This document shows, in pieces, positions 22,151 through 32,299 of a DNA stretch of 64,000 nt. Position 1 is the stretch's first letter. Each line of letters opens with the position of its first letter. The notes below the pieces were generated by a model. That model saw nothing but the letters and a program-made list of their open reading frames with translations, was not told the DNA's origin and ran no database searches. The DNA lies in contig NADL03000113.1 in NCBI GenBank assembly GCA_002205965.3, forward strand, positions 1 through 64,000, read 5' to 3'. Source of the DNA: Kappaphycus alvarezii (taxonomy: Eukaryota > Rhodophyta > Florideophyceae > Gigartinales > Solieriaceae). A program made the position numbers and the translations under genes.

Positions 22151-23050
22151 TGTGCAGCGTGTTGAGAAGGACTTCCGGGGCGTTGGTGAGCGATAGTTTG
22201 GTGACCTTGGACAGGTCGGCAATGAGGTCAGCGGTGAGGTCAAGCGATGCGTGGGCGGCCTGACGCCTCCCTCGCGACTTCTGTTCCGATGTTGAGCGCG
22301 CCACCACTCGAAGGATTGTCGAGTCCGGCGCGTCGGGGCACATTTTGAGGGAAGGGATACAGGGAGATCCAAGGAGGTAGGTTTGGAGAGGCTTGAGAGT
22401 TGTTCTGAAGAGGGAAAGAAGTTTGATAAATACGATGACTCAGAGATGTTCCTAATATGGCATTGTTTTGGTATCTTGTAAGATACGATTTACTTGAGCT
22501 CAAAATGGCATTAACAAATGGAAAATTGTTATAGATTTAGGCGACAATTAAACAATCATAGCTATGCTTGACGTATTAGCAGTCTTTATCTCTTTGATTC
22601 TGCGGTCGACGGATTTTGCTGAAAGACAAGCGGATGAACTTTCGAAAATTATTCTCTTGAGGCTGAAGAGAACTTAAAGGCAGGGAAGGTGAAGAGTTAA
22701 GGTAAGAACATATAAATAAAAGGACTGCGAACGCACGTTGAGGCAATTCAAGTTGGGTATGCACCTCAACAGCTATCATCGCATTTATCACTCAGCTTTG
22801 GATGATATGGACTAGGACATCCCAGATTCCATCGTGAAACGAGACTAAAGGTTAACACGCACTTTCCCTGATAGAGGGATGTCTGACAGGAAGAGACCAA
22901 AGTGCGATATTCTGCTCAACAAAGACGTGACTGACTGTAGTCGGGGGAATGAGTACCTTCCCTTTGCCCTGCAACTTTGCGTGTCGGAGCCACAGATCTC
23001 GCGACGCGCTCATTTTGAAAATGTGACCAAGCGGAAGAAAGGGGACGCCC
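22150..23050. other. no recognised gene
   Basis: A minus-strand frame (22343-22150) contains a helical-looking Ala/Leu/Asp-rich segment (ADLIADLSKVTKLSLTNAPE) that I cannot assign. The rest is AT-rich and non-coding. The 5 bases before 23051 (CGCCC) nearly match those after the Ty3-A 3' LTR. Confidence 0.3.
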
Positions 23051-23398
23051 TGTTGGTGTAAGTTACTGAAAGGTGATTTTTATGTGTTTCTAGTACTCTC
23101 TATGACAATTTTAAGGGTAACCTCCTGTACTTTCAATATTTTTACCTCGTAGTTTTTAATAATTTTTTATGGCCAAGTACAGTAGTGTACAGTAAATAGT
23201 GTACAGTAAGTGGTGTACAGTAACTACACTATTGTGCCCATAACTCTCAACCACAGACCGTTCGGGTGTCGGTTATATAGGTAGCACCCGAGTCGGCTGG
23301 GCAGTTAGGAGGAGGTAGCGTCACCTTGCGACCCCTCCCCGCTCCTAAACCAACCCCTGTGTACTGTCTTCTTCCAACTGCCTCCTTCCCTCCCATCA
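23051..23398 (+). repeat. Ty3-A 5' LTR
   Basis: A 348-bp LTR starting TGTTGGTGTAAG and ending CCCATCA. It carries TTATATAGG (about 23272) as the probable TATA box, with a cluster of GTACAGTA words upstream. The next bases, TGGCACTCTTGCG, form the primer-binding site. The final A of the LTR plus TG of the primer site create the gag ATG. Confidence 0.8.
23177..23222 (+). promoter_or_regulatory. GTACAGTA cluster in Ty3-A U3
   Basis: GTACAGTA occurs at 23177, 23187, 23201 and 23215, spaced 10, 14 and 14 bases, about 50-95 bases upstream of the TTATATAGG box. The 3' LTR keeps exact copies at 27917 and 27931 in the same place. Position just upstream of a TATA box suggests an enhancer or operator array, but no binding factor is known to me. 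Confidence 0.5.
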
Positions 23399-24584
23399 TG
23401 GCACTCTTGCGCAGGGCCGATACTCTCTGCGCCAGCGCGGTCGTGTTCGACGGCACGAGCGACACGCGAAAAATCTCCTTTTTTTGAGAATGTCGCGGTG
23501 GCATCCAAGCCCGACGAGAAGAAAGCTCTTACTCTCCTCGCACACTTAGATGGCGCAGCGTTAGACTTCCATAAAGATACGTTTGCGTCGAATGGTGAAT
23601 TCGTCCCCGAAGCGAAAAACTACGCCGAGGTCAAACAGAAGTTTCGCGAGCATTTTGCGGGAGGACGAGGACCCGGAGGACGTCATCCGCCAAGCTTTAC
23701 AAGTTGGGCTTGAGCTAGAAGATATTCTTGGTTCTTTGAGGGAAATTTAACGCCTCTTCGAGAAGGCGTGGTTCGACAACATCGCTAGGACTCCTTCACA
23801 CTGCCACCTATCGACTGAAGAAGCTGCAGCAGTTCTTAGCATTCCGGGGACCCAAAGATTGTCCGGGAATCGTTAAGGTGCTGAAGGACTTTCACTCTAG
23901 TCATGTAGCTTTTGCTGGTCCTTCGAGCCGTTTCGCTCAAGTTCCACCGGCAAGGTTGCTGTTTCGCTCGGATTCGAGGTTTAGGAACATCGGAGGCAAG
24001 GTGGACGCTCGAGCCGAAGACCTCTCGAAGTTGACTCTTTTTCGGAAGAATAAGAAGAGAAACGACGGGGCTGGACCATTTTCAGCCCGTAGGAAAAATA
24101 ATAAGGTCCGCCAATGCTCTTACTGCAAAGAGCTTGGCCATAATGCAATGAATCGAGAGAAGAACACGCATCGTGATACCCGCTGCTCCCTTTGTGGAAA
24201 GATGGGTCACTCGGATGCTACGTGCTGGTTCTGTGGAAGAAGGGCGGCGATTCGGGAAGAAGCTCCCGCCGAGAGGAAAGAAGACCGGGAGGGAATTGAC
24301 CGGATGAATGTCCTCGAGAAGACTCGTCGGAAACCGACTCCTCATAAGATGAAGGAGTGAATGTTGCAAAAAGAAACGCCGACGTGGAGGCACTACCCAA
24401 ACAGCCCCGTCAGGAAAAACATGGAGGCATCCCAGTCTCTCGCATCGTAACCAGGACCGCACGCTCGCGTTATGCAGCCGGGCCCAGCCCTACCCCGGAA
24501 GAATTTCGAACCATTAGCCGTAAGAAGAAGGCGAAAAAATCGAACCGCGGGAAGAAGAACTCAAAAAGCTGCAGGAATACGTAG
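23398..24584 (+). pseudogene. Ty3-A gag
   Basis: The frame starts at the ATG formed across the LTR/primer-site junction (MALLRRADTLCASAVVFDGT) and continues, after one frame change, as KPDEKKALTLLAHLDGAALD (23507-23570) and KQKFREHF. The middle has two CCHC knuckles at 24113-24228: the first, CSYCKELGHNAMNR, has lost its last Cys; the second, CSLCGKMGHSDATC, is intact. A basic Lys/Arg tail runs to 24584. Gag coats the element RNA in virus-like particles. Frameshifts and stops break it. Confidence 0.7.
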
Positions 24585-24759
24585 GCAAATATGACTTTGC
24601 TTCAGATCTTTCAAACGCAAATTGTGGTTTGACATTCGGTCAAATTCTTCGTGGAGATGCTTAATTAGCTACCAAAATCATGCGACGTTTCTTTGAGAAA
24701 CAGTCTATTTCACGTATCGAAGTCGTTTCGAATTAGGGTCCTCGTTTATTACGGTTTGT

Positions 24760-25318
24760 TCAAGTCAAAGTTTACGGTACCGAGGTCTGGGCTATACTAG
24801 ACTTTGGAGCCGTACCGGACGTCATGTCAGCTGATTTGTCTAGACGTCTTTACCTTTCGCCGAACTTCACGTCTAAAAGGATAACTCTTGCGAATGGTGA
24901 CAGCTCTTCCTGTGTAGGTTCGCTGGTCAAGGTCCCGACTACCTGCAGGGACCAAGCCGCGAAACTAGACTTCCTCGTCATCGAGAGGTCTCCTTTCCAT
25001 ATAATAATAGGCCTCCCCACGCTCATAGCTATGCGTGCGAATATGTATTTCGGGGCGCTGAGTGTCCATTTAACCATTGGTTCCGAAGAAGTTGTGCTCC
25101 CGTTCGAGCCTGATACTAAGTCTACAGAGAAGAAACTGGCCGAGGGCGAAGAGATAGGGACTCCCAGTGAAGATTTTACTTCTGATAAGAACGTCGGTCC
25201 GGACTCGTCGGAGTCGTCGGAAGAAGAACTGGCCCTGGCTATCCGCGACGACAACTCCTCCGGATCGAGCGGAAGTCCTACCAGTGAAGAGCAGCTACAT
25301 AGCAGCAACTTCAGGTAA
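24760..25318 (+). pseudogene. Ty3-A aspartic protease
   Basis: The frame reads VYGTEVWAILDFGAVPDVMS (24773-24830), then RITLANGDSSSCVGSLVKV and LDFLVIERSPFHIIIGLPT, typical of gypsy retropepsins, including the hydrophobic-hydrophobic-Gly motif IIIG. The catalytic triplet DSG is changed to DFG. An acidic Ser/Glu-rich tail (to 25318) matches the tails in Ty3-B, C and D. The frame ends in a stop a few bases before RNase H sequence begins. Confidence 0.7.
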
Positions 25319-25324
25319 CAGAAA

Positions 25325-25920
25325 AGAAATGGACTGAAGAGATGACTCCCGCCTTCGAAACTCTGAAAGAGAAGCATAATTATCCGCCAGTGCTAGCCTT
25401 CCCGTACTTCGAGTCTCCCTTCATCGTGGAAACCGAAGCTTCAAATGTCGCCGTTGGGGCAGTCCTGGCCCAGAGAAAGGAAGATGGCAAGATTCATTCC
25501 GTGCAGTAGGCAAGCCGGACGACGAACTCAGCAGAGCGTCTCTATTCCGCCTGCGAGAGGAAGGCCCTCACCGTCATTATCGCTTTAAAGAAATTTAGAG
25601 TGTATCTGTTATCGACGGAGCCCTTTAAGCTCATTACCAACCATAAAGCCCTTCGTTATACCTTCAAGAAAAACGAAATTCACAGAAGGCTGGCGCGATG
25701 GATGTACTTCCTTGCAGAGCATGAATTCAAGGTAGAGTATAGGCCAGGTGCGGGCAACGGAGCAGCTGATTTCCTCTCGCGGGTAGTACCTGCCGGTCCA
25801 TCTCCTGCCTCTGAACCTGATGAAGGAGACTTATATGGGCGCTGGATTCTGCCGCTATCGAAAAGAATCCCACAATCGAGCCTTTCCTCCTCAACGTCGC
25901 ACTTCATTTGCAAGGTTTGA
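25325..25920 (+). pseudogene. Ty3-A RNase H (RT core deleted)
   Basis: The frame opens with KWTEEMTPAFETLKEK, PPVLAFPYFESPFIVETEAS and VAVGAVLAQRKEDGKIHSV, the RT-RNase H connection. It continues after one stop with SAERLYSACERKALTVIIAL, KKFRVYLLSTEPFKLITNHK and RWMYFLAEHEFKVEYRPGAG ending NGAADFLSR. The first catalytic Asp (ETDAS in relatives) reads ETEAS. The upstream RT fingers and palm, including YVDD, are missing; protease and RNase H are joined within about 10 bases. Confidence 0.75.
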
Positions 25921-26039
25921 AGATCCGAATTGATGATGAAGAGAAGCGTCGTTCGGTCAAGCGTATGGCTAAAACTTCACGATGTGAGAAGGAAAGCTTC
26001 TTAGAAGAACCAGAAACGGGCTAAAATCTGTACCTTTTT

Positions 26040-26960
26040 TGAAGGACAGGGTCTTGTTGTTTAAGACCTTTCACTACGGTATCGGACATTCGGATAAGGA
26101 GACGACAGAAAAATTTGTCGAATACCGTTATTGGTGGCCACAGATACAACGAGACATTCAAACTACTTGAAAACTTGCGAAGGGTTCCAGAGGACGAGGC
26201 CCCTTCCGCACTACCGCGCGAATTTGAATGTCCCATGGAAGAACATCTTCGAAACTTATTCGATCGATTTCGCGGGACCTCTACCGATGTCAAACGCCGG
26301 AAAGAAGTACCTACTCATCGTTGTCGAGCATTTGACAGGTTGGCTAATCGCAGTTGCCACCGCAGACTCGTCGGCTGCAACTGTCTCCCAGTTCATAGAG
26401 AGTGAAGTTATGCACCCTTTTCGTCCCCCGAATAACATTATCTCCGACAACGCTGGGTGCTTCACCGCTGCTGCCGTCGCTGATTTCATGGAGACACTTG
26501 GCACTATCTGGACCACTGCTCTCGCGTATACTCCCATATCTAATGGTAAAGCCGAAAGGATGGTACGAACCATCAAGACCGCCGTGAAGAAGATGGTCTT
26601 CGGCCAAGGGATATATTGGGAAGAATGTTTGCCCCGTGTCTTGTACGGAAACCGCCGCCTTCGCCTTTCCGCTGGAGCTTCTCCGTCCGAACTGACGTTC
26701 GGAGTAGTTCCGCGCATGATTCCATCTGACCCCGTTGCGTTGATGGACTGCGCTTCGGATACACATCGCAAGTTGGAACTTCTGGCCTCCTCTTCCCTTC
26801 GAGATCAGCGTCGAGAGAAATAGATGCATAGAATGGGTGACTCAACCTCTACAGAGCCTTGTATGTTCAACGTGGGGTATTGGGTTCTGGTGGCGCATAT
26901 TCAGGCGTTAACATCAGTTTCTAAGTGTCCTGCCCGCTGATCTCGCTATTACGGACCTTG
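26040..26960 (+). pseudogene. Ty3-A integrase
   Basis: The zinc-binding region is partly kept (FHYGIGHS, EYRYWWPQIQRDIQT, 26070-26160). The core (one 230-codon frame, 26131-26823) keeps all three catalytic acids: SIDFAGPLP, NIISDNAGCF and SNGKAERMVRTIK. It continues with PSELTFGVVPRMIPSDPVAL, LELLASSSLRDQRREK and, past a stop, YWVLVAH, the start of the GPY/F domain. The core is the best-preserved coding unit in this element. Integrase inserts the cDNA into the genome. Confidence 0.8.
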
Positions 26961-27778
26961 CCGCGTTTGGAAGGTTGCTCATTCCCGACACTGGTTCATC
27001 TCATACGGATTTCGCCATTCCCGCCGCTCCATCCACGCGAGGAGATTAGTTCCTCTCGTATTGCGTCAGATCCACCTCAAGGCCTAGGATCGCTGGATCA
27101 ATCCATGATATTTATCGCTTCATCTCTTTTATTAGTGATTCTCTATGCTTCCCTGTTTTGATGAGTAATAGGCACCCACATGGAATCCTAATTTGCCTCT
27201 TCGTGCATGAAAGTCCGACCTGAGATTCTCTTTCAACAAGAAAATTGTTACCTTCTCACCCCACACTTACCGTTATGCCGTTCTATCTGGGTACCCGCGG
27301 TATTAAATCGATCTTCCCGCAGCCTCGTCCAAGGTTCCAAAGATCGGTTATCTGCGTACTGGACCCTTGCCTCGACCCGTCTTCCGGCTTTTCCTTAACC
27401 GCGATCTGTTTCGTATGCGCCATCTTAATGGTCCGCGAGGGATTTTGGAATGACGATACCACCGCATCTCTTCGCCTCTACACGCTCAGTGGATAGGCCA
27501 GTCGCGGGGGCTTTGTCTGACCTGAATCACCACTGAGCTTCGAGGCGAAGGCGGTGCACGGGAGGAGATGGAAGTCTCTGGGAGTGCAAGGCTTCAGAAG
27601 TTGGCCGCTTGGTGCAGAAGTTGGCCGCTTGGTGCTTGGTTGCCGGGGGATATGGAAATGAGGGTGTTACGGTCGGGGGGGATGTGTGCAAATGAGTGCA
27701 AGGGTCGGGCGATCTCTACTTTTAGGTGATCGAGCTCACTGTATACTGCACCCGGGTTGCAGTTTGAGGACGGGGTGG

Positions 27779-28115
27779 TGTTGGTGACAGTTGCTGGAAG
27801 GTGATTTTTATTTGTTTCTAGTACTATCTATGACGATTTTTTTAGGGTAACCTACTGTACTTTCTATCTTTTTACCTCGTAGTTTTTAACTACTTTTTAT
27901 GGCCAATTACAGTATTGTACAGTAAGTAGTGTACAGTAAGTACAATATCGCACCGGCAATTCTCAGCCACAGACCGCTCAGGTGTCGTTTATATAGGTTG
28001 CACCCGAGTCGGCTGGGCAGTTAGAAGGAGGTAGCGTCACCTTGCGACCGCTGCTCGCTTCTAAACATACACTTGCCCGTTGTCTTCTTCCAATTGCCAC
28101 CTTCCTCTCCCATCA
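27779..28115 (+). repeat. Ty3-A 3' LTR
   Basis: A 337-bp LTR aligned over its full length with 23051-23398: TGTTGGTGACAG start, GTTTATATAGG TATA-like word, CACCCGAGTCGGCTGGGCAG block, CCCATCA end. It is followed by TGCCC. Confidence 0.8.
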
Positions 28116-28381
28116 TGCCCCTCGTACTTCGAAGCTTTAAAATACAGTGGCGTGGTCCCAGTCGTAATACAAATCGCTTTAACTAATGCTCATTAGTCAC
28201 ATATGTAGTACAACCGGCATCAGCTCATCTTGTTCTGCGATTTTTATTGGCTGTGTGGTATGTCCGCTCCGGCCATATGAGATGTGCCAGACCTTTCTCA
28301 AAGGCTTTCTTCCTGGTCTTCTCTATACCTCAGCCTCTGCACTAAAGGTCGACCTAAACCCCTGACATATTCAATCATCCC

Positions 28382-28712
28382 TGTTGGATCTCAAGATTGG
28401 TTAGTGTCGCAGGACTGAAGGCAAGAGTTTGGAGGCAGAGGGGACGGTGTAACTGTGAAGCACAACAGAAGGGTGGAGGTCAAGTACTGTAGTGGGTGGT
28501 GACAAAGGAAAGATACACTCAGAACTGTAAGCACATTTGCTGGAAGGTGGGCGGTAATGGTGAAGCCTGCAAAGGGCACTGTAGAAGCACACATATAAGG
28601 TGCGGTAGGAAAATAGGAACAGAGAGATAACGGAAAAAGGGAAGGATCATATCACCAAAAACGAAGCATCAACTGGTGTTACGACTCCCAACAAACAAAA
28701 ACAACACCGTCA
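28382..28712 (+). repeat. Ty3-B 5' LTR and primer site
   Basis: A 331-bp LTR starting TGTTGGATCTCAAG and ending ACCGTCA, with CACATATAAGG (about 28592) as TATA-like word. The primer site TGGTACTCTTGCG follows at 28713; it shares the ACTCTTG core of the sites in Ty3-A, D and E. A minus-strand ORF in it (28391-28594) recurs in 33733-33936 only because the LTRs are copies. Confidence 0.85.
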
Positions 28713-29850
28713 TGGTACTCTTGCGACAGGGTGACTCCGAAAAATCTGCATCCTTAGCATGGCTGGAGTCAGAATGTTCGACGGACAACAAGATGTCCGT
28801 GGTTTCTTCGTTTATCTGGAAAACGTTGTCATGCGTGCAAAAGAAGATGGTGAGAGAAGCTTTGAGTTACTGGCCAATCTTGACGGTGAAGCCTTCGAGA
28901 TCTTCTTCGATCGATTCAATGAAGATGGACAGATCACGACGGAAGGTTTGAACTTCGAGAAGATTAAGAAGTCATTCATTGAGCGCTTTGAAATACGAGA
29001 GGAGCCACAGGATATCATTTGAAAGGCCATGTCGTGAGACTGGACAAGAACTAGCTTTCAACTTCTCTACACAAAGCAGACTCTTCGTACAACAAAGCAT
29101 CGTTTACTAGGAGGCAAAGTTTGGCCTCTTGCGCAACATTGTGATGGAAATTCCTGAGCTGGCTGCGGTCTGTATCTACAGAAGCCCGTAAGACTACAAA
29201 ACCTTGACGAAAGTCATGGAAGACTTCGACCGAAGCAAGAAAACATCCAATCCGTCGATGTCAATCAGAGCCGTCTCTACCTTCACTCAAGCGACAGAAT
29301 TGGTAAAGAAGAGGCTGCATTGAGGCCGCAGAAAGAAACTTCCCGTGATATCCAGATTAAGGATGTGGAGGATAAGACCGACAACCTGGCTGATAAGCTA
29401 GCAGATTTAACATTCGTGATCAAAAAGAGTCAGACTAGGAAGAAAGTGGACAACCTAAAGTAAAAAGTCCAAGAGCTAGTCAGGCAGGATCGGAGAGAAT
29501 ATTCACTTATTGCAAGAAACCGGGACATAGTTCCAATAGATGCTTGGATAATCCTAGCAGAGACAAGAAATGATCTTCATGTGGAAAGATGGGCCATGCG
29601 GGGAAAACTGTTGGTCACGCCTTCGCAAGAAAGTAAAAAGTGAAATCAATGTGATTGAGGAAACAAATGATAGCGGAAGTGATGAAGCTCCGCTCAAGGG
29701 GCAAAGCAACAAGCAGGATGCCCAGGTGAATATCGTAATGGAAACTGATTCATCAGATGAAGAAGTGCTAGCAGTCAAGAGGAGTGCAGACGGGCAACCG
29801 GCCCCGAAGCAACAAAGAACTGGAGGTAAAGTTCCGATAGGACTTTTTTA
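28712..29850 (+). pseudogene. Ty3-B gag
   Basis: An ATG across the LTR end gives MVLLRQGDSEKSAS. In the shifted frame from 28759 it reads MAGVRMFDGQQDVRGFFVYL, ENVVMRAKEDGERSFELLAN and LDGEAFEIFFDRF, homologous to the gag of Ty3-A, D and E. A zinc-knuckle remnant near 29510 reads YCKKPGHSSNRC with the first Cys lost; the next, SSCGKMGHAGK, is also broken. The acidic frame 29570-29851 (SGSDEAPLKG, ETDSSDEEVLAVKRS) follows. Several stops. Confidence 0.65.
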
Positions 29851-29883
29851 AACCTTGGCGCAGCACTTAGAGCCAAGAAAAGG

Positions 29884-30547
29884 GTGGCAACCAAGAACAC
29901 CGAAAAGAAACTGAGTTTGAAGAAGAGCGAGAAGACCTATTTAACCGAACAGAGGCCGAAGTATGAAGTGATTACTGAGCTGGCGAATGCATCATCTGGC
30001 TTACGTTCGTACAGCTCCTACAAGGGGATGCGGTGGAAGCTACATCCGAGATGGCAAGGCTTCTGAAGGATAGAACCTCCCAGAAAGTGAATAGATTAAA
30101 AGCTACAAACCGTCGGGCCGATCACGGCAGATAAGTTTTGAAGCTAGCCTGTATCAAGGTATTCGGTATGACGTTTTATGCTCTACTTCGAATGTAATAT
30201 CCAAGGATATTGCTGACAGATTAGTAGTATCTCTGGAGAAAACAAATAAGAGCATCACAGTGGCTACCGGTGCCATATCTGCTTTTGCTGGCATTCTAAG
30301 GGATTTTTCTGTCACTTTAGACGAGGTGACAGTAAAATTGGACTTTCTGGTACTCAAAGACTCACCTTTCGATGTCATTATTGGAGACCCATCAATGGAA
30401 TCTCTTGAAGGAATACTAGATCTCGGAGAAAGGGTAGCTCTATTCATGATAGAAGGAAAAAATATTGAAACTAACTTGGAACCTGGTTATAAGCGTCAAA
30501 CAGGTCCGAAGAGCGAGACGGGTAGCGAAGACTTTACCTCAGCATAG
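29884..30547 (+). pseudogene. Ty3-B aspartic protease region
   Basis: The pre-protease part reads YEVITELANASSG (29960-30000). The protease body reads KSITVATGAISAFAGILRDF (30250) and LDFLVLKDSPFDVIIGDPSM, with flap and Gly motif clear. The catalytic DSG is destroyed: the aligned stretch reads VLCSTSNVIS. The acidic end SETGSEDFTSA (30540) matches SEDFTSD of Ty3-A and EDFTSS of Ty3-D. Confidence 0.65.
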
Positions 30548-30609
30548 TCAGCTGTCCCTCCTCCAGCTCCGAATCTGAAAGTGAAGAAGGAGAGCCAGAA
30601 TATGTAGTC

Positions 30610-31411
30610 ATGATCGAGAGTGACCTAATAAGGAGTTCAAAAAGAAAAGATAACTCCTTTCAGGAGAAGCTAAAGCACGTGAAGGAACCCTACCGCACCC
30701 ATATCGATAAGATAATAATCAAAAGCGGTGTTATGTTATCCTCTTTATACGACTTGGGGCAGGCAGATATTCCTACCGAGCACTCAGTCGAGCTCAAGGA
30801 TGAAAACCCCATCGTTCTCCGAGGGAATCGTCTTTCACCGCGGGAAAATTAGATCATGAGGGAAGAGCTGGACAAGATGCTAAGTGCGGGAATTATCTTC
30901 CCTTTTTCGTCTGCATGGTCCTTTCCAGTCATTATTGAGACTAAATTGGATGGAGAGGCACGTTTCTGGGTAGACTATAGAAAATTAATCGAAATAATGG
31001 TGCAGAAAAGGTGGCCCTTCCTAAGCTTCAAGAAATGTTTGATGACCTCGGAGGTTCTACGGTTTTATAAACCTGGATTTATTCACTGTGTACTGGCAAG
31101 TAGGCCTAGCCGAGAATTTCCAGGAGAAGACCACGTATACTTGCAGATATGGCAACTACCAATTCCAAGTTATCCCATTTGGATTAATGAACGCACCGTT
31201 CACGTTTCAACGCATGATGGGCAGGGTGTTAGCGGTACTGGAGTTCGTCCGTGTCTACATTGACTATGTAGTTACATTCTTGCGATCAAAAACCGACCAC
31301 GTGGAAAATTTAAGGAAGTTTTTCGGGCGGCTTTCCCAGTATGGCCTCAAGATTAATCTAAAAAGTGTTTTTTCGCGAGGAAGGAGATCAGTCTGCTCGG
31401 ACATGTCGTAA
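30610..31411 (+). pseudogene. Ty3-B reverse transcriptase
   Basis: The frame reads PTEHSVELKDENPIVLRGNR, then MREELDKMLSAGIIFPFSSA, WSFPVIIETKLDGEARFWVD and YRKLIEIMVQKRWPF, then in the next frame YWQVGLAENFQEKTTYTCRY, GNYQFQVIPFGLMNAPFTFQ and RMMGRVL. These are RT fingers and palm in gypsy form. The catalytic YVDD motif reads YIDY in FVRVYIDYVVTF, so the second Asp is lost. One frameshift separates the halves near 31070. Confidence 0.75.
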
Positions 31412-31422
31412 AAGAAATCGGA

Positions 31423-32090
31423 GTGAGCGTTGACTCAGCGAAGATCAAGGCCATCTATCAAACTACGAGGCCAACGAATCAAACTGAGCTGCGTATCTTT
31501 CTGGGCCTCGCTGGTTTCCATCGACGATTCATCCGTGGATTCGAGAGTATATCGGCAGTATTGCATGAGGGTACATCAAAGAATAGACCGTTTAAATGGA
31601 CAATGGAGATGGAAGATGCCTTCGAGAGTCTGAAGATTTCTCTGAAATCTCCCCCAGTCTTAACATTTCCAGACTTCGAGCGGCCGTTTATAGTTGAGAC
31701 TGACACATCATCAGTGGCTATCGGGGCTTTTCTCTCTCAGAAGAGTTCGGATTGTACCATCCACCCAGTTTAGTTCGTCAGCCGCACCTTGACGACGGCC
31801 GAACGCAAATATCCAACCTGGGAAGAGAGAGCCTTGTTGTAGTATTGTTCTTGCGCAAATTCCGGATGTATCTTCTACCTTCGGAACCTTTCAGCTTGAA
31901 GACGGTCATCAAGCGCTGAGCTATACTTTTAAGAAGAAAGATATACATGGCAGACTTGCGCGGTGGTTGGATTACTTGGCCGAATACAATTTCGAAATTG
32001 AATACATACCGGAAAAAAAGAACAAAGTTGCAGATATCCTGTCAAGGTTACCTCCCCACAACAGAGGGCCGAGAATCAGACGAAGGCGAC
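31423..32090 (+). pseudogene. Ty3-B RT connection and RNase H
   Basis: The frame reads IKAIYQTTRPTNQTELRIFL, GLAGFHRRFIRGFESISAVL, PPVLTFPDFERPFIVETDTS and VAIGAFLSQK, keeping the first RNase H Asp. After a stop it continues FVSRTLTTAERKYPTWEERA and, frameshifted, DYLAEYNFEIEYIPEKKN-like sequence ending near 32050. It follows RT directly. Confidence 0.7.
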
Positions 32091-32299
32091 CTGTTCATGA
32101 TGAATATAAGAAATCAAGTATTTCGGTCACTTGACCTAGAACCAGAGCTTAGAAACATCCAAGATTACTCGAAGGGTAGCGAGTTTAATGAAGCCGACGC
32201 GAAGGAGCGGCGGAGAATCAAACGTCTAGCAAAAGAATTTTCTTGTTCGGGAATGGAAACTATTGCGGCGCACTGAATTGGGGCCGAAACTAGTCCCAG

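Larger units (their letters stand above)
23051..28115 (+). mobile_element. Ty3-A: Ty3/gypsy retrotransposon lacking the RT core
   Basis: The element is bounded by two direct LTRs (23051-23398 and 27779-28115) that both start TGTTGGTG and end CATCA. The flanking 5-mers are CGCCC and TGCCC, a target duplication with one mismatch. The internal order is primer site, gag, protease, RNase H, integrase. The RT core that should lie between protease and RNase H is absent. A purine-rich GAGGACGGGGTGG tract precedes the 3' LTR. The two LTRs differ at many positions and by small indels, so insertion is old. Stops and frameshifts throughout. Confidence 0.85.

Noticed and set aside
28391-28594. Minus-strand ORF repeated at 33733-33936 and, diverged, at 49704
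   Set aside because: It recurs only because it lies in Ty3-B LTRs; the diverged copy at 49668-49918 does not preserve the frame, so it is a shadow frame.
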